Source: Telopea speciosissima
Lineage: Eukaryota; Streptophyta; Magnoliopsida; Proteales; Proteaceae
NCBI RefSeq assembly: GCF_018873765.1
Contig: NC_057918.1
Location: 8,998,862-9,062,861 of the forward strand
Direction: 5' to 3'
Length of the DNA stretch: 64,000 nucleotides
Every line of letters starts with the position of its first letter. The stretch's first letter is position 1. The translations under genes were made by a program, and so were the position numbers. A model generated the notes under the pieces. That model was not told the DNA's origin. It saw only the letters and a program-made list of their open reading frames with translations, and did no database searches. Shown one piece after another: positions 47,101 to 58,684 of this stretch.

Positions 47101-50100
47101 TTATAGGATCATGAACAGTTAAATTATGGCCCTATAAACAAGAGCACAATATATTTACAGCCTTAGGGCTGATCCCCCCTGCCAAAGGAGTTCCATGACG
47201 AACTCAAGAACTAGGGGATTAGGGGAATAAACTACATAAATTGAACCCAAAGCTCCCACTTTTTTTATGCCAATTTGAAGCACTGCCAACATAAAATGTT
47301 GGTGCACATTCCAAATTCAGTTCATAAGTACCATTTTAAGCATGGGAAGCTACAATGCATAAAAAATAAAGGATTTTGATATGGTGCAAGTTGCAAAATC
47401 CAATCACATGCCAAAGTTTAGTAACAACTAACATGTCATTAAAGGATTTTGATGTGGTGCAAGTTGGAAAATCCAATCAAATGCCAAAGGTTAGTAACAA
47501 TTAGCATGTCATTACTCGTGTATTTTTTGACATACATAATTACATTGGAACAAAAAATGATCACCTTGTTGGCTATAAGATAGACAAAGTGAAACCAGGC
47601 TGCACGGTAACCATTTCAGATACTAAACCAATCAGCCAATTGATTTTGGAGTAACACACAAAAGATATCTCCATGCATTGCATTTTTGTTAAATGTAATA
47701 GGTGTCAAACTTTAACAACTTGAATGTGAAATAAAAATAGCAATCAGATGTTTAGCATAAAACAACAACAACTCAGCCTTATCCCAACTAAATGGGGTCG
47801 GCTACATGGATCATTGCCCTCCAGTCAGCTCTATTCGAGATCATACTTGATTCAAGGCCTAAGCTATGCATGTATTTCCTCACTTCTCCTAAGGTCATCA
47901 TAGGTCTGCCCCTGGCTCTTTTAGCATAAAGTGGTCATAAATTAAATTAGATGCCCAAGCAGGGCTCGCCAAACAATGCATAAATACCTAAGGCAGCTGG
48001 TAAATGCAGGAATCCTGAGGCTGGGATTTCAAAAGTGTTCTAAACAGCAGTTCATAAACAAGGATCCTGAAGGCAGCCTACAGCTGCAAAGCCAAAAAAT
48101 AAGAAGAAAGAGTGGGGGGTAAAAGGGTCCTAGCCACAATGGTACACCAAATGATTTGGTTGGTTACAAATGAAGAAATAATTCTCCACAGGATATTCAA
48201 AGAAATATCAGAACACTCAGTTCTGAATAAAATATGACAATGAACTACAATGGCAGAAATTGGCTTATTATTGGGATCATGTTGACTCAGTTTGCAGCTA
48301 ACAAGTGTATTCTTTAGCTCCTATACGAACTACGAACAAAAAAATATTTCCTCCAAGTTTGTTCTGTATTTTTCTTTTCTTCCTTCTTTTATTGGGTTTT
48401 TTTCCCTTCCTTTTTTTTTTGGTGGGGGAGGGGGAGATTGGGGGAAGGAGGCTTGTCACACAGAGGTTTACTCCTAAAGCAAATGTCTTGGGTCTAGGGT
48501 TCCAAGATGCGGACACCTCTGGAGACCCAATAACATGCCACATGTCATAAAATCAAAATGTCAGGACCCATAATGAATACAACCCCACCTTAAATATTAT
48601 ACATGAAGAGAATAAGTTAGAATTAACCCTAGGATACTTCACCAGTGATGATGCTTTTGGTCACACTGAGTGAAAGAGAATGAAAAAGGGTGTACCCAGT
48701 GCACGAGGCTCCCGCCATTGTGGGGTCTGGGAAGGGTCATAATGTAGAATGATTGTTATCATTCTACCATTAAAATCCTCTGCTCTCGGCGCAAGGAAGG
48801 GTATCACCCTTCGCACCAAAATTAAAATCTAAAAGGGTATAAAAAGAAATCCCAGTCATCCAATAGCATAGACTGAATGGTTTGAATCATCTGATCCAAC
48901 CAAAAAATATATAAAAGGAAATCTAAATTATCCAAGCTTTTATGATCAAAGGTAAAACCATAAATGAGAAAATATCACCCAAAATGTGCAAATGGCATGT
49001 CCGAGATGCCCCAAGGACTAGGAAAGTCTTCACAAACCTTGAATTTGCTTCTGTCTGGTGATTGCACTCGACACACAAATCCAGCTTGTGCTTCCTGTTC
49101 TGTTATTGTTACAGAATAGAAGTGAGCACACTGTTTCTCAACCTGTAGAAATATGAGAAAGCTTCAAATGCATTCACCATTTGAAGAAAAATAATAGTTT
49201 ATCAGAAAAAAAAAAATAGCCCACAATAACTCACCTTCTTAAACAAGGGTTTCCCCAACTGAAGTTGATGAATAGTTACCATTCCATTGAGTGCTTCTTC
49301 CAAGACAGTTGCTGACACAGCGGTCTTAATTGGCACACCAAGTTTACTATTGTGTGATACATATACAAATAGAAACAAGCCCATCATTCCATGGCCCAGA
49401 CTGGCAGACTCATGATATCATGGGCCTCCCCCATAAATGAGAAAACAAAAATTCTTTTACTGGATTTACCTAAAAAGGGCAGCAAACATGGTGTTGACAG
49501 CTCCCAAACTTGAAAGATCCAACTCCAATTCTTGGCTTTCTAATTCAATAGCCTGGAGAAGCCATTACATCAGTTCTCAACCGATGATTCAAGTTAAATC
49601 ATAAACACAACAGACAAATGAAATCTGGCCAAAACAAATCACGTAATGCAATGAAATAAACTACAAACTATATAAACCAAATAATTGTCAGCAATGACTG
49701 GAGTCTAAGAACAGCACAGCAATGTAGAAGAGGGAAAAAAGAAAATGTAAGCCTGTGCAATTGAAAGTGACCATATCAAATATTCAAATGTCAAATGTTA
49801 TGTATAATTACAATCCCACCTCAATATCTTACCTCAAAACCAGCTGTATCATACTGACGTCGCTTGTCTGGATCGGAAAGAATATTATAAGAGAATGTAC
49901 CCTCCTTAAACATATCAGCTGCTTCAGGATCATTTGCATTTTTATCAGGATGGTACCTAAAAAATGTATGGTTTCGGCGTGAGTATATAATTCAAGCACT
50001 ACAATAGTAGAACTGTGTAAGGGCAGAACAAACAAGGAACTTATCACAAAACATACCATATCAAGTGCTGTGGGAATCAGAAGTCACTACACTACTACCA

Positions 50101-53100
50101 CAGTATGACTAGATTCAACAAGAGCTTACCACATAAGATTTTATACAGTATACAAGAAAATTCTTATTGACAATCATTGCCAAGAAGCTGCATAATGCAC
50201 AACCCGGGATTCAAAACCCCCCCAATTTTGGGTTGCCATGGGCCTACTAGTAACAAACTCAATGTTCAATGGTAATTCTGTAAATATTGCAAATTTCGGA
50301 ACCCTTTAGGAAGGAACAAAGAGTCAGGGATTCAACGGGGAATAAATACAGAGGTGGTGGGCATTTATTGGAATTAAATAAAGAAAGGAACAGCACAGAA
50401 TTACTTTTAGGCTCCGTTTGTTTAGAGAGGAAGGTGGGGTGGGATTGTTGGGAAGATGGGACCCACATGTTGATGGGGTGGAAATGTTCAGGCAAAGTTA
50501 CTTTTCCCATGAACAGTAACCAAAGTCCCACCAATTTGGTGGGATTTTGAAGTGCCACAACAGCAGACAAAGCAATTAATGATGTCCCCCGAACTTTTGT
50601 AAGTTTACCACCCCAAATCAACCAAAAAAGGTTGGGGTGGGATTTTGAAGTGCCACATCAGCATTTTCCCACCCCACGTAAGTCCCCTCTAAACAAATGG
50701 GGCCTTGTAGGATAAGGGTCATCTGGTAAAATAGGGAAGGAATCCTTATCTGTAAATTAGGTGATTATGATGCAAATAAATCCCCTAAATGTGCATATTT
50801 TATTAGAAATCAGCTTTGGGTTGGGTTATATATGTGTTGGGCCTTGGTCCAATGGGTTTTCTTTCTGATGGGCCACTTAAATACTCCTAAATTATGGTTA
50901 GGAGGCATGCATACAGGATTTACTTTATTAGGCTTTTCTAAGTTGTTTTATTTGAGTCCTATTCCTTTATCTAGTGTAGAAGGTTTCCTTTTTAGTGTCA
51001 TTTTTCTTTTAAGTTACCTAATGACTATGTAAGTGTGAATGAATAGGTTTCTTACACAGCTAGGGACTCTTTTGTTTTAAATAAACAGCTTGTAAGGCTT
51101 ATTGGCCAACCAACGATTTTTTATGAATGAAGTATCAGCTTAGCCTTTTGCTGCTGAGATAGTATGCATATTGTGAGAAGCTCGATTGATTGGAGAGATT
51201 CTGATCCAGGCCATTGGTAGGAAATCAAAGGTCATATCCTCTACTCTGTTTACTGTTTAATTCTCTCCAGCAAGTACAAATTCATCTACTATTACTGGTG
51301 ATCGCTGAGTTAGATTTAATTTGAGTCCAGAAGGATTGATCATCAATTTTATTTGCTGTTCATACTGAGATACATCGCAGCCTTACCCCGCGCTTCGCGG
51401 AGAGGTTGTTTAACATCAAATAAAATAAAAGATCACAATATTAACCCCTATTGGACCAGAATCCCCCTGATTTGGATTTGGTTATTCTTGGTCTGGGTTT
51501 CCAAATTAGGTCATGGCGGTCCAGCAACACACATGCAACTGCATCACTGCACTGACAAACTAAAGAACACCACTAGCCAAAACGACAATGAAATTCACTA
51601 ACTCAAAAGAGTGGTGCCACTGCTTCAACAAACATTGTGCTAGGACCCAAAGATACACGTGGAGAAGCCAATCAAATTAGGGGTACTTAAGGGGTTTGTA
51701 CAATCTGACAGGGCAACTCCGGTATTTTTCTTGGACACACGGTCTCCCTTTTGGTATACTTAATCTTAGGGACTAAGAGAGAGAGAGAGAGAGAGAGAGA
51801 GAAGCAATATAGCAAGATGATAGCAAGAGATTGAAGCACTTTTAAGGTCTATCAGTGAAGGCCCACAAAATTTGTCAACATTCAAACAGAAGCACATGAT
51901 CATCCCATCATATAATTAACCATTACCAATATCCATCCAAACCCGAGGGCAGGCCTTAGCGCAACGATAAGATTGCTCCATTGTGACCTGGTGGTCGCAG
52001 GTTCAAATCGGTAAACAGCCTCTTCAAGACGCGGTGGTAAGGCTGCATACGTATCCGCCCCTCCAAAACCCCAGAGTGGTGGGAGTCTCCTGCACTGGAT
52101 ACACCCTTTTAGTATCCATCTAAACCCATAAGTAGCCATGTATGATTATTTAATAACACTTTATTAATATATATATGCCTATTTCTTAGTTGCAGAAGAG
52201 GAAATTTATAACGCATGAATTGCCTACAGATTAATTGGGGATTGTTTCCAGATAGTTTCAGTTTTTCAATGACATGAAAGGTTAGCTACTTAATTTAATT
52301 AATTAAGTGGTTTTTAGCTTGAAAGATAAGATAACTTCAAGTCATATGATGTTGGGGGTTGTAAGTCCCATCTATAAATAAGTTATTTCAGGATATCGGT
52401 TCATTAGTAAAGAAAACAGAACTTGATTAAAATATTTGAAAGAAAGAAATTAATGTGAACAAGAGTCACTATTTTGTGAAATCCTGCGGAACCTAGGTCC
52501 ATCAACACCTCTTCTCTCTTTTCCATTATTCCTTCTCCATCCTTCTTTCCTTCTTTTCGATGAAGTAACACTTCCTAAACCCAGAACAGTCATTTGCTCA
52601 TCTCTTTGCTTATAGTCACTGCCCTTAACCATCATTTGGACTGCCATAGCAATACAACAACAACAAAAACTCAGCCTTATCCCAACTGAGTGGGGTCGGC
52701 TACACGGATCCTTGAGAGGACAAAATGTAAAACAAAGTAAAGAAAAGAAACATAACACCACAACTACAAGTAAGTCTTAAACAAACAAACTCGGGCCGGC
52801 TACATGGATCCTTGCCCTCCAATCAACTCTATTTGATGTCATATTAGAGACAAGACCTAATCTATGCATGTCTTTCCTCACTACTTCTCGTAGGGTCATT
52901 TTAGGCCTGCCCCCTAGCTCTTTTAGTACCTTCATTCTGAATCAAATCACTCATCCGAACTGGAGCGTCTGAAGGCCTCCATTGAACATGGCCATGCCAC
53001 CTTAAATGACTTTCTCGTAGCTTATCTTGAATCGGGGCTACTCCCAAACCAGCTCTAATATGGTCATTCCTTACTTTATCCTTCCTGGGTTTGCCACTCA

Positions 53101-56100
53101 TCTATCTCAACATCCTCCTCTCCAGTCTCCGCTACGCTTAGCTTTTCTATATGACACTTCTTAATTGCCCAACACTCCTCGCCATACATCATAGCCGATC
53201 TTATGACTGTCCTATATTACTTTCCCTTAAGCTTTAAAGGAATCCACCGATCACATAACACTCTGGATGCCCCTCTCCACTTCATCCACCCTATTTAATC
53301 CTTTCTGAGACATCATCTTCTATATCACCTTCCATACTGATGATTGATCCTAGATACCTAAAATGGCTACGTTGTTGAATCTTCATCAACTTTCACCCCC
53401 TCATTCCCCGTCCCGAAGTTGCTAAAGTTACATACCATATATTTTGTCTTTGTTCCACTTATCTTAAACCTTTTGATTCCAAGGTTGATCTTCATAACCA
53501 TATATTCTGTCTTTGTTCCACTTATCTTAAACCTTTTGATTCCAAGGTTGATCTCCATAACTCCAATTTGGCATTAATCCCAGCCTTTGTTTCATCCACT
53601 AAAACAATGTCATCAACAAAAAACATGCACCAAAGCACCTCATCTTGGATGTCTCTAGTTAGCTCATCCATAATAAGCGCAAATAGATAAGGGCTTAAAG
53701 CTAATCCTTGATGTAATCCAATCGTAATTAGGAATACACTACCTTGGCTACCCACGATCTTACACTAGTCACCACGCCATCATACATATCTTTAATTATG
53801 TCCGTGTATTTACTTGAAACATTTCTCTTCCCTAGCACCTGCCATATTAAATCTCTAGGAACTCTGTCAAAAGCTTTTTCAAGGTCAATAAAGACCATAT
53901 GGAGATCCTTCCTACTCTCTCCAAATCTTTCCATGAGTCTCTGATGCAGATACATCACCAAAAGAGGTTTATTTTAATGGGAATAAGTCTAGGGTTAGGT
54001 TATATATATGTTGGGCCTTTGATCCCATGGGTTTTCAATGTAACAGGTCACTTTTATGGACCTAAAGTAGGGGTACATAGGTTGCATACGGGATTAGCTC
54101 TATACTTAATTTATTTTCATATTATTTTTTGTTTTAAATTGAACCAGTTGAACCACTGGTCCAATTTAAGTGATTTTAGTAGTTTTCTTTTAAGTGCTTT
54201 GTGGGGCTGGATTAAGACTCTGTTTTGAGTCTATTTCAGTTTCCTAGTTAGTTTAAGTTACCTAATAGGTTTAGGATTGGGTTAGGCCTTTCCTTTTTTA
54301 GTGTAGGAGTCTATTTTTTAGTCTTTTATATAAGGTTGTAAGGGGGACAACTATTGAACACGAATTTTGATATCAATGAAAAGCATTTGTTGCTCTTCTT
54401 CTCCATTGAAGATTTCTGTCTTGTGTATGATCAAGATTGGTGGGATCAGTGTTTGATCCGATTGACACCTTGCGGAGGGAAGCCCGGGTGGTTCGTTGGT
54501 GGGATTGGTGTTTGACCAATCGACATCTTGCGGTGTGAAGCCCGGGAGGTTCTTTTGAAACTCTCCTTCAGGTTCTTTGAAGATCTCCTTCAAGTTCTTG
54601 TTAAAGATTCAATTTTTATTCAAGTTTCTCAATCAAACAAGTTGATGCCAAGGAAATTCTGCAACAATAGTGAGTTTGATTCATCCCAACCCTAACCTTT
54701 CTTCTTCTAATCCTCTAAACCACCAAACCCTAACATTCTCCCTTTTTGTTTACTTTTCCCAATACCTAAATTCTGCCCAAACCAAACAAGCCAGCAAAAT
54801 TCCTCCTTTTTTGGATTGAACTCTCCTCTCACCATAAGGAAAACTCAATCCAAGTTGCTCCCTCATTTGACCCTCATAAACCCTAAAAATTCATCTTTTC
54901 CTCTTTTCAAAAACCCGAAACCCTAACCCTAACCTTGCTGCCCATTCAAGTTTACATACTTCCCTCCATCAAAACATCTCAGGACCTTCACTGATAGACT
55001 CCCCTACCATGACTTAACATAACCCATACATCAAACCCTAACCCTAACCCTAACCCTAACAAAACCCTTACCCTAATTTCACCAAAAACCTATTATTAAC
55101 CTAGCCGATTTACCTGTTCATAATAGATTCTGGTTTACTAGCTCCTAGTTGGTCTTCTACCAATCTAGGACTATATCAGTCTCCTTAGTAAATAGATAGC
55201 TTATGTTGTGGATCTTCTTGGCATAAAACCAAATTGGTTCTTTGAAATAGTGGTCTCTTTTCTCAGGCGTGTTTCAATAACCCTCTCCTATAATTTCATA
55301 GTATGACTCATTACTTTTATGCCTCTATAGTTGTTGTGACTTTGGATATCACCTATATTTTTTAAAATCGGGACCACAAAGCTTCTCCTCCATTCATCTG
55401 GCACTCTCTCGATGCACATAATCTTATTAAACAGCTTAGTTAACCAAAATAAGCCACAGATCCCTAAGCTCTTCCATACTTCTATTGGGACTCCATTTGG
55501 ACCTGGAGCCTTGGCTATTTTCATATTTCTTAATGCTTATTTTACTTTAGAAGCCTTACTTTTACGTATATACCTCTGACTGCCAACGATCAGTTATGTT
55601 TTACTCCACTGTAAATTGTGAAATTGGATAGACCACCAATGCAGAACTGGGCTCCCTTTGATTTTGTGGCTTGTGCTGCATTGCTCTCCCAAGGAGGTTG
55701 AACGATGAGCACCTCTTCAAGCAATATTCAGACATACAACAACATATTCAACTTTACTCAAATATGCCCATTGCCAACCAAACGTGGTCAGCTACATGAA
55801 TACTTCACCTTTCAAGTCTATGGAAGGTCATATTTGTTGTTAATCCAAAGTCATTCATATTCTTTCTCAGACTTCTCCCCATGTCATTTTTTACCATCCC
55901 CTTGCTTCTCAAACTTCCTCAAATCAGTACCACCCCTTACCAGTGTACTCAATGGCCTTGTTTTACATGCTCAAACCATCCCAAAACGACTTCCCTCAAC
56001 TTATCTCCTATTGGAGTAACTCTTAAATCACCTCAGATCCAAGCAAACATCAAAATTCAAGTCCACAAAAGAGAGAGGGTTTTAGATTTCTCCAACATAG

Positions 56101-58684
56101 TTATTGTGGAACTGTACAAAACAAACAACGGGAAACAAATTCTCAGAATAGACACTCACACCACAAATCTGACAACTCATTAGCAGGCCCTTCCTCTTTT
56201 ATCAAATTTTTAGCCACTTGAAAGAATTTTAATTGGAAAGGAAAGATGACAAGTTGAGGTAACCTTGCCGCCCAATAACCAATGAGAAAAGCAGAAAACA
56301 AATAACAAAATGGCCCTCTAAGAAACAATCCCATCACTAAGCAACAAGGACTCTTAAGGCAGACTGATTGTCTGATTAGACCAGAAATCAATAAAGGCTC
56401 AAAAACATCTAAAACAGATGTCTCACAAGTCACAATATAACTTTAAGGACAGAGTTAAAATTGAGAGACAGAGAGAGTCGATCATACTGCTCCATTGTCT
56501 TTCTTTTTCCTCAAGGGTTGGCAACAGAGTAAAAGTTTCCCATAAAATATTAACCAATTAAAGAATATCATCCCGAGTAATTTTGTGCTGCTAAATCTAC
56601 CATGAATAACCCCCAAGGGTCCTTTGCGCGGTGATATACCACTAAAAAACTAGTCCATAGATGGATGACACGTGGAAAGGATCGTAAACGACCCACGATG
56701 GGTCGTAATCCGCAAATATCTGGATCCATAGCTTAAATGACCGACGGAGCGTAAAGCCTACATCTGACATAGGTGTCAGGACAGCGCAAGAATCAATCAT
56801 TCGTCATTGAGAAACGGGGAACAGACTTCCATCATCCACATCCCGGATGCGTCCCATCTCAACGCATCGAGTCACGTTACAACTCAACAGCAATAAATAA
56901 AGGCATGCTTAGGATTATCCAATATCCACCGAAAGGGTTGATTATGTCCTAACAAGCCCATTTTGCATTTAATGCTTACATACTTAAAGCCGATCCTTCT
57001 CGGGATGCAAGCCACTTGCAGTCCCATCATGTCAAAACAAACACATCCTCCCAATCGCCGATAAATATCAGATGAAGACCTCAGGTAAGTCAGATTGAAC
57101 TGAATTGTCCACTTTAGAACCAGCTCTGGATGTAATTCGACTACGGTCGAAGAATCTTGATTTAGTTCTATGCTTCTTCTTGAACTAATCTCTCTCCCTT
57201 TGACTGGTTGCCCTGAAAACTGGTTTAGGCATCAAAGGACCCAACTGGAATCATCTCCGGCCAACCTCTAGTGTTTATTCTCTTGTTTTGCAGGTCATTT
57301 CACCTGACAGCCAGCATCACTCTACAGTTTTCACCCACATCACGCGGGTCCGAGTCTTGAGGGCGGCCACTTTGCGCAAAAATGCCAAAGGTTAGGACTG
57401 ATTCCAAACTCACCCCTCCCAATACCCAGCATAGGAAGCAGGATCAGCACTGGGTAATGGCCCCAAGGGTCCTCAAGGAGTATGTTTTTTCCCCACTTGT
57501 TGGAGTGATAGGCAATAGATGAATGGTCTCAGGGGATGAGCATGAACTCTTGAAACTGAGAAAAAGTATTGTGCACCAAAAAATAAACCCAGATAAGTAA
57601 ACAATAACACGTCTCCAATACTGGGAGTTCTTTCGGGTGTATCTGTTTATCAATGCCATGACCACAGGACCATATAATTAATGGATATACCTTGGGGGGA
57701 GGGGGGAATTTTCCCCATTCTTTTTTTCATCAATAAGCATTACTAATAGAGAAGAACTGATGATGGGTCCATGTAAAGCCAGGCATAAGATGGAAGACAA
57801 TTCAACTTGAAGTCAGGTAACAGCTTTTTGCTTCATTTTTTTTTTTTTCCATCATTGATGTCTTTCAATTTCAGTCTTATTATAATCACGTAAGGAACAG
57901 CCTTAAAGGTTTCTCAACTTTATCCACGTCAACTCGTCAAGGAAAAACCAGAAAGTAGACAAATTTTAATGCCTTTGCCATCATTGTGAGATGCAATACA
58001 GCTATAAGAGAATAGCAAATACAGAAACAGACAGTGAAAGAGTCCGCAGAAGTGGTACCACATGTGAGCTGTAGGAAGTAGGGAAATCTTTCCTATAATA
58101 CCTACTATCATCGACAATTTGTTGATGAAATACGATGGAGCCATTTTCTGTCCTCTTTTATAGTTTAGCAAGGGAAAACCGAAAAAAGAGCCGGACATGA
58201 AGAGGTATCGACCGGGAACAAGTCAAACAATACAGGGAAAGAAATGACCCGGTTTACTGTTGTCAGAACAGGCGCATGTGAAAATAGACGGAATTCAACA
58301 ACTACCTAAACATAATTTCAGCCTTTCTGGCCCAACGACGGGCAAATCTTGATGAATAAATGAAACTAATAAATTCAAAAAATTGTCAAAAATACAAAAA
58401 CCAAAGTCTTAACCTAAAACCTCAAATATGACTGGAATACAAAAACGAAATCAAATAAAAGCAAAATGCTACTATATGACCAACAAAAATTGAACAAGAG
58501 AGAATGTTTGAAATTATAAAACTAGAATAAAAGTAACTTACTTGAGAGCCATCTTTCGATAGGCGCTCTTAATTTCCTGATCCGTTGCGTTCCGAGAAAC
58601 CCCGAGGACCTCGTATGGATCCCTCCGTTGTTGCTTGGCGGCCTCATTCTTCTCCGATTTTGAAGAAAAACCGTGAAATGACAT
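41181..58684 (-). CDS. ARL1: DnaJ protein of the ARG1/ARL family (ARL1-like, J domain plus coiled coil), complete
   Basis: ARG1 and ARL proteins are J-domain cochaperones needed for root and hypocotyl gravitropism and auxin redistribution, on endomembranes. Exons in coding order: 58684-58542, 49956-49833, 49552-49470, 49346-49235, 49142-49038, 46937-46887, 43063-42974, 42866-42758, 42648-42500, 42416-42363, 41399-41181. All are GT-AG and in phase, giving 412 residues. The J domain is residues 22-88 ([20 protein letters not shown]), with the Hsp70-stimulating HPD at 50-52 intact. Then come [64 protein letters not shown], a coiled coil at about residues 293-350 and a Lys-rich tail ending [22 protein letters not shown] and the tail favour ARL1 over ARG1 or ARL2. 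Intron 1 is 8.6 kb and full of retroelement fragments, and it splits codon 48 just before HPD. Confidence 0.95.
41771..41937 (+). mobile_element. Au-type SINE, ARL1 intron 10
   Basis: The sequence follows the widespread plant Au SINE: GCGGGCCTTGGTGCAATGGT (A box), TTGCTCCATTGTGACC, GTGGTCCCAGGTTTGAATC (B box), AAACAGCCTCT, GGTAAGGCTGC, and CACTGGGTACGCCC ending in a T run. It is near full length and in the opposite orientation to the gene. No exact target duplication was found. Confidence 0.85.
43300..46550. other. ARL1 intron 6: retro-LTR-like and coding-like debris
   Basis: Within this 3.8 kb intron, 44680-44930 has LTR-like features (GGGGTAATTATGG, polyadenylation-like words, TTGTAATCCC). 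From about 45590 to 46300 the DNA is richer in GC and looks formerly coding; one plus-strand frame reads [20 protein letters not shown] before a stop. I do not recognise the protein. It may be a captured or retroposed gene fragment. The rest shows nothing. Confidence 0.3.
46551..46823. repeat. Tandem duplication, about 160-base period, ARL1 intron 6
   Basis: CTCAATACTTCATGTTTTCA is followed by ATATTTATCAGAAC, CAGTATTACC and AGAGTTACATCT in two successive copies, beginning near 46593 and 46749, with a few mismatches. Confidence 0.8.
47370..47515. repeat. Tandem duplication, about 74-base period, ARL1 intron 5
   Basis: AAAGGATTTTGATATGGTGC and AAAGGATTTTGATGTGGTGC start the two copies. Both continue through CAAGTTG, AAATCCAATCA, ATGCCAAAG and ending CATGTCATTA. 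Confidence 0.8.
47761..47925 (-). mobile_element. RTE-type LINE, 3' fragment
   Basis: On the plus strand the fragment starts AACAACAACAACTCAGCC and continues GGGGTCGGCTACATGGATC. Read on the minus strand this is the C-terminus of the RTE polyprotein ([14 protein letters not shown]) followed by the TTG-repeat 3' tail. It is heavily 5'-truncated. Confidence 0.75.
48683..48746 (-). mobile_element. Au-type SINE, 3' fragment
   Basis: On the minus strand, CCCCACAATGGCGGGAGCCT and CGTGCACTGGGTACACCCTT match the 3' part of the full SINEs at 41771 and 51947. The 5' two thirds are missing. Confidence 0.65.
50410..50703. mobile_element. hAT-like MITE, ARL1 intron 1
   Basis: The left end GGCTCCGTTTGTTTAGAGAG and the right end, on the opposite strand, GGCCCCATTTGTTTAGAGGG are terminal inverted repeats of a kind common in plant hAT MITEs. 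Internal words GGTGGGATTTTGAAGTGCCA occur twice. No exact 8 bp target duplication was found. Confidence 0.7.
50816..51330 (+). mobile_element. LTR-retrotransposon-like fragment, ARL1 intron 1
   Basis: GGGTTATATATGTGTTGGGC and CATGCATACAGGATT-like words at the start are shared with the insert at 53955-55190 (GGTTATATATATGTTGGGCC). TTTCTTACACAGC, AATAAACAGCTTGTAAGG and ATGAATGAAGTATCAGC suggest an LTR with a polyadenylation region. No primer-binding site or coding domain is seen. Limits are approximate. Confidence 0.35.
51775..51803. repeat. (GA)n microsatellite, ARL1 intron 1
   Basis: A pure GA run of about 28 bases. Confidence 0.9.
51947..52110 (+). mobile_element. Au-type SINE with target-site duplication, ARL1 intron 1
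   Basis: Near full length: GCAGGCCTTAGCGCAACGAT (A box), TTGCTCCATTGTGACCTGG, CGCAGGTTCAAATC (B box), AACAGCCTCTTC, GGTAAGGCTGCATACG, and CACTGGATACACCC with a T run. The flanks TATCCATCCAAACCC (51930-51944) and TATCCATCTAAACCC (52113-52127) are a 15-base target duplication with one mismatch. Confidence 0.9.
52651..52715 (-). mobile_element. RTE-type LINE, very short 3' fragment
   Basis: ACAACAACAACAAAAACTCAG and GTGGGGTCGGCTACACGGATC are the extreme 3' end of an RTE element. It lies about 70 bases from the 3' end of the larger RTE copy and in the same orientation. Confidence 0.65.
53437..53563 (-). repeat. 63-base in-frame tandem duplication within the RTE reading frame
   Basis: The segment encoding [19 protein letters not shown] is present twice in direct succession, differing at a few bases. 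The period is 63 bases, so the frame is kept across the join. Confidence 0.8.
53955..55190 (+). mobile_element. LTR-like insertion splitting the RTE LINE
   Basis: The RTE frame leaves off near 55190 after A-I-Y-L-L-R-R-L and resumes near 53955 with M-Y-L-H-Q-R-L, repeating that short stretch, as expected of a decayed target duplication. The insert starts near 53985 with words shared with 50816-51330 and has TATATAAGG near 54330. Its right half holds CCCTAA repeats (54917-54932 and 55033-55060). No retroelement protein is present. Confidence 0.45.
55737..56075 (-). mobile_element. RTE-type LINE, decayed 3' fragment
   Basis: ACAACAACATATTCAACTTT at the tail end, CGTGGTCAGCTACATGAATA, and DNA that on the minus strand decodes to R-F-G-M-V-like and [13 protein letters not shown] words correspond to the RTE C-terminus. 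It is more diverged than the other RTE copies and lies directly beside the 5' end of the main copy. Confidence 0.5.
56611..57473 (+). mobile_element. Ty3/gypsy-like solo LTR, bracketed by a 13-base direct repeat
   Basis: The 3' half has the usual order of plant gypsy LTRs: TGAACTAATCTCTCTCCC, TTTGACTGG, GGCATCAAAGGACCC, CCGGCCAACC, TTTTGCAGGTC and ACATCACGCGGGTCCGAGTC. No coding domain follows, so it is a solo LTR or fragment. CCCCAAGGGTCCT occurs at 56611-56623 and again at 57461-57473, exactly 850 bases apart. That is longer than the 5 bp duplication LTR elements make, so the true limits remain open. Confidence 0.5.

Larger units (their letters stand above)
52785..55560 (-). mobile_element. 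RTE-type LINE, 5'-truncated and interrupted
   Basis: Reverse-transcriptase segments read on the minus strand from right to left: [19 protein letters not shown] and [16 protein letters not shown] (55524-55288), NQFGFMP (about 55230), then after an interruption [36 protein letters not shown], the catalytic box FVDD in place of the usual FADD, and C-terminal [18 protein letters not shown]. Stops and frameshifts are many. The stretch 53955-55190 is foreign. The reverse transcriptase is dead. It lies in ARL1 intron 1, in the same orientation as the gene. Confidence 0.85.

Noticed and set aside
54351..54593. Minus-strand frame of 80 residues in the LTR-like insert
   Set aside because: It matches no retroelement domain and lies in direct-repeat-rich LTR-like sequence.
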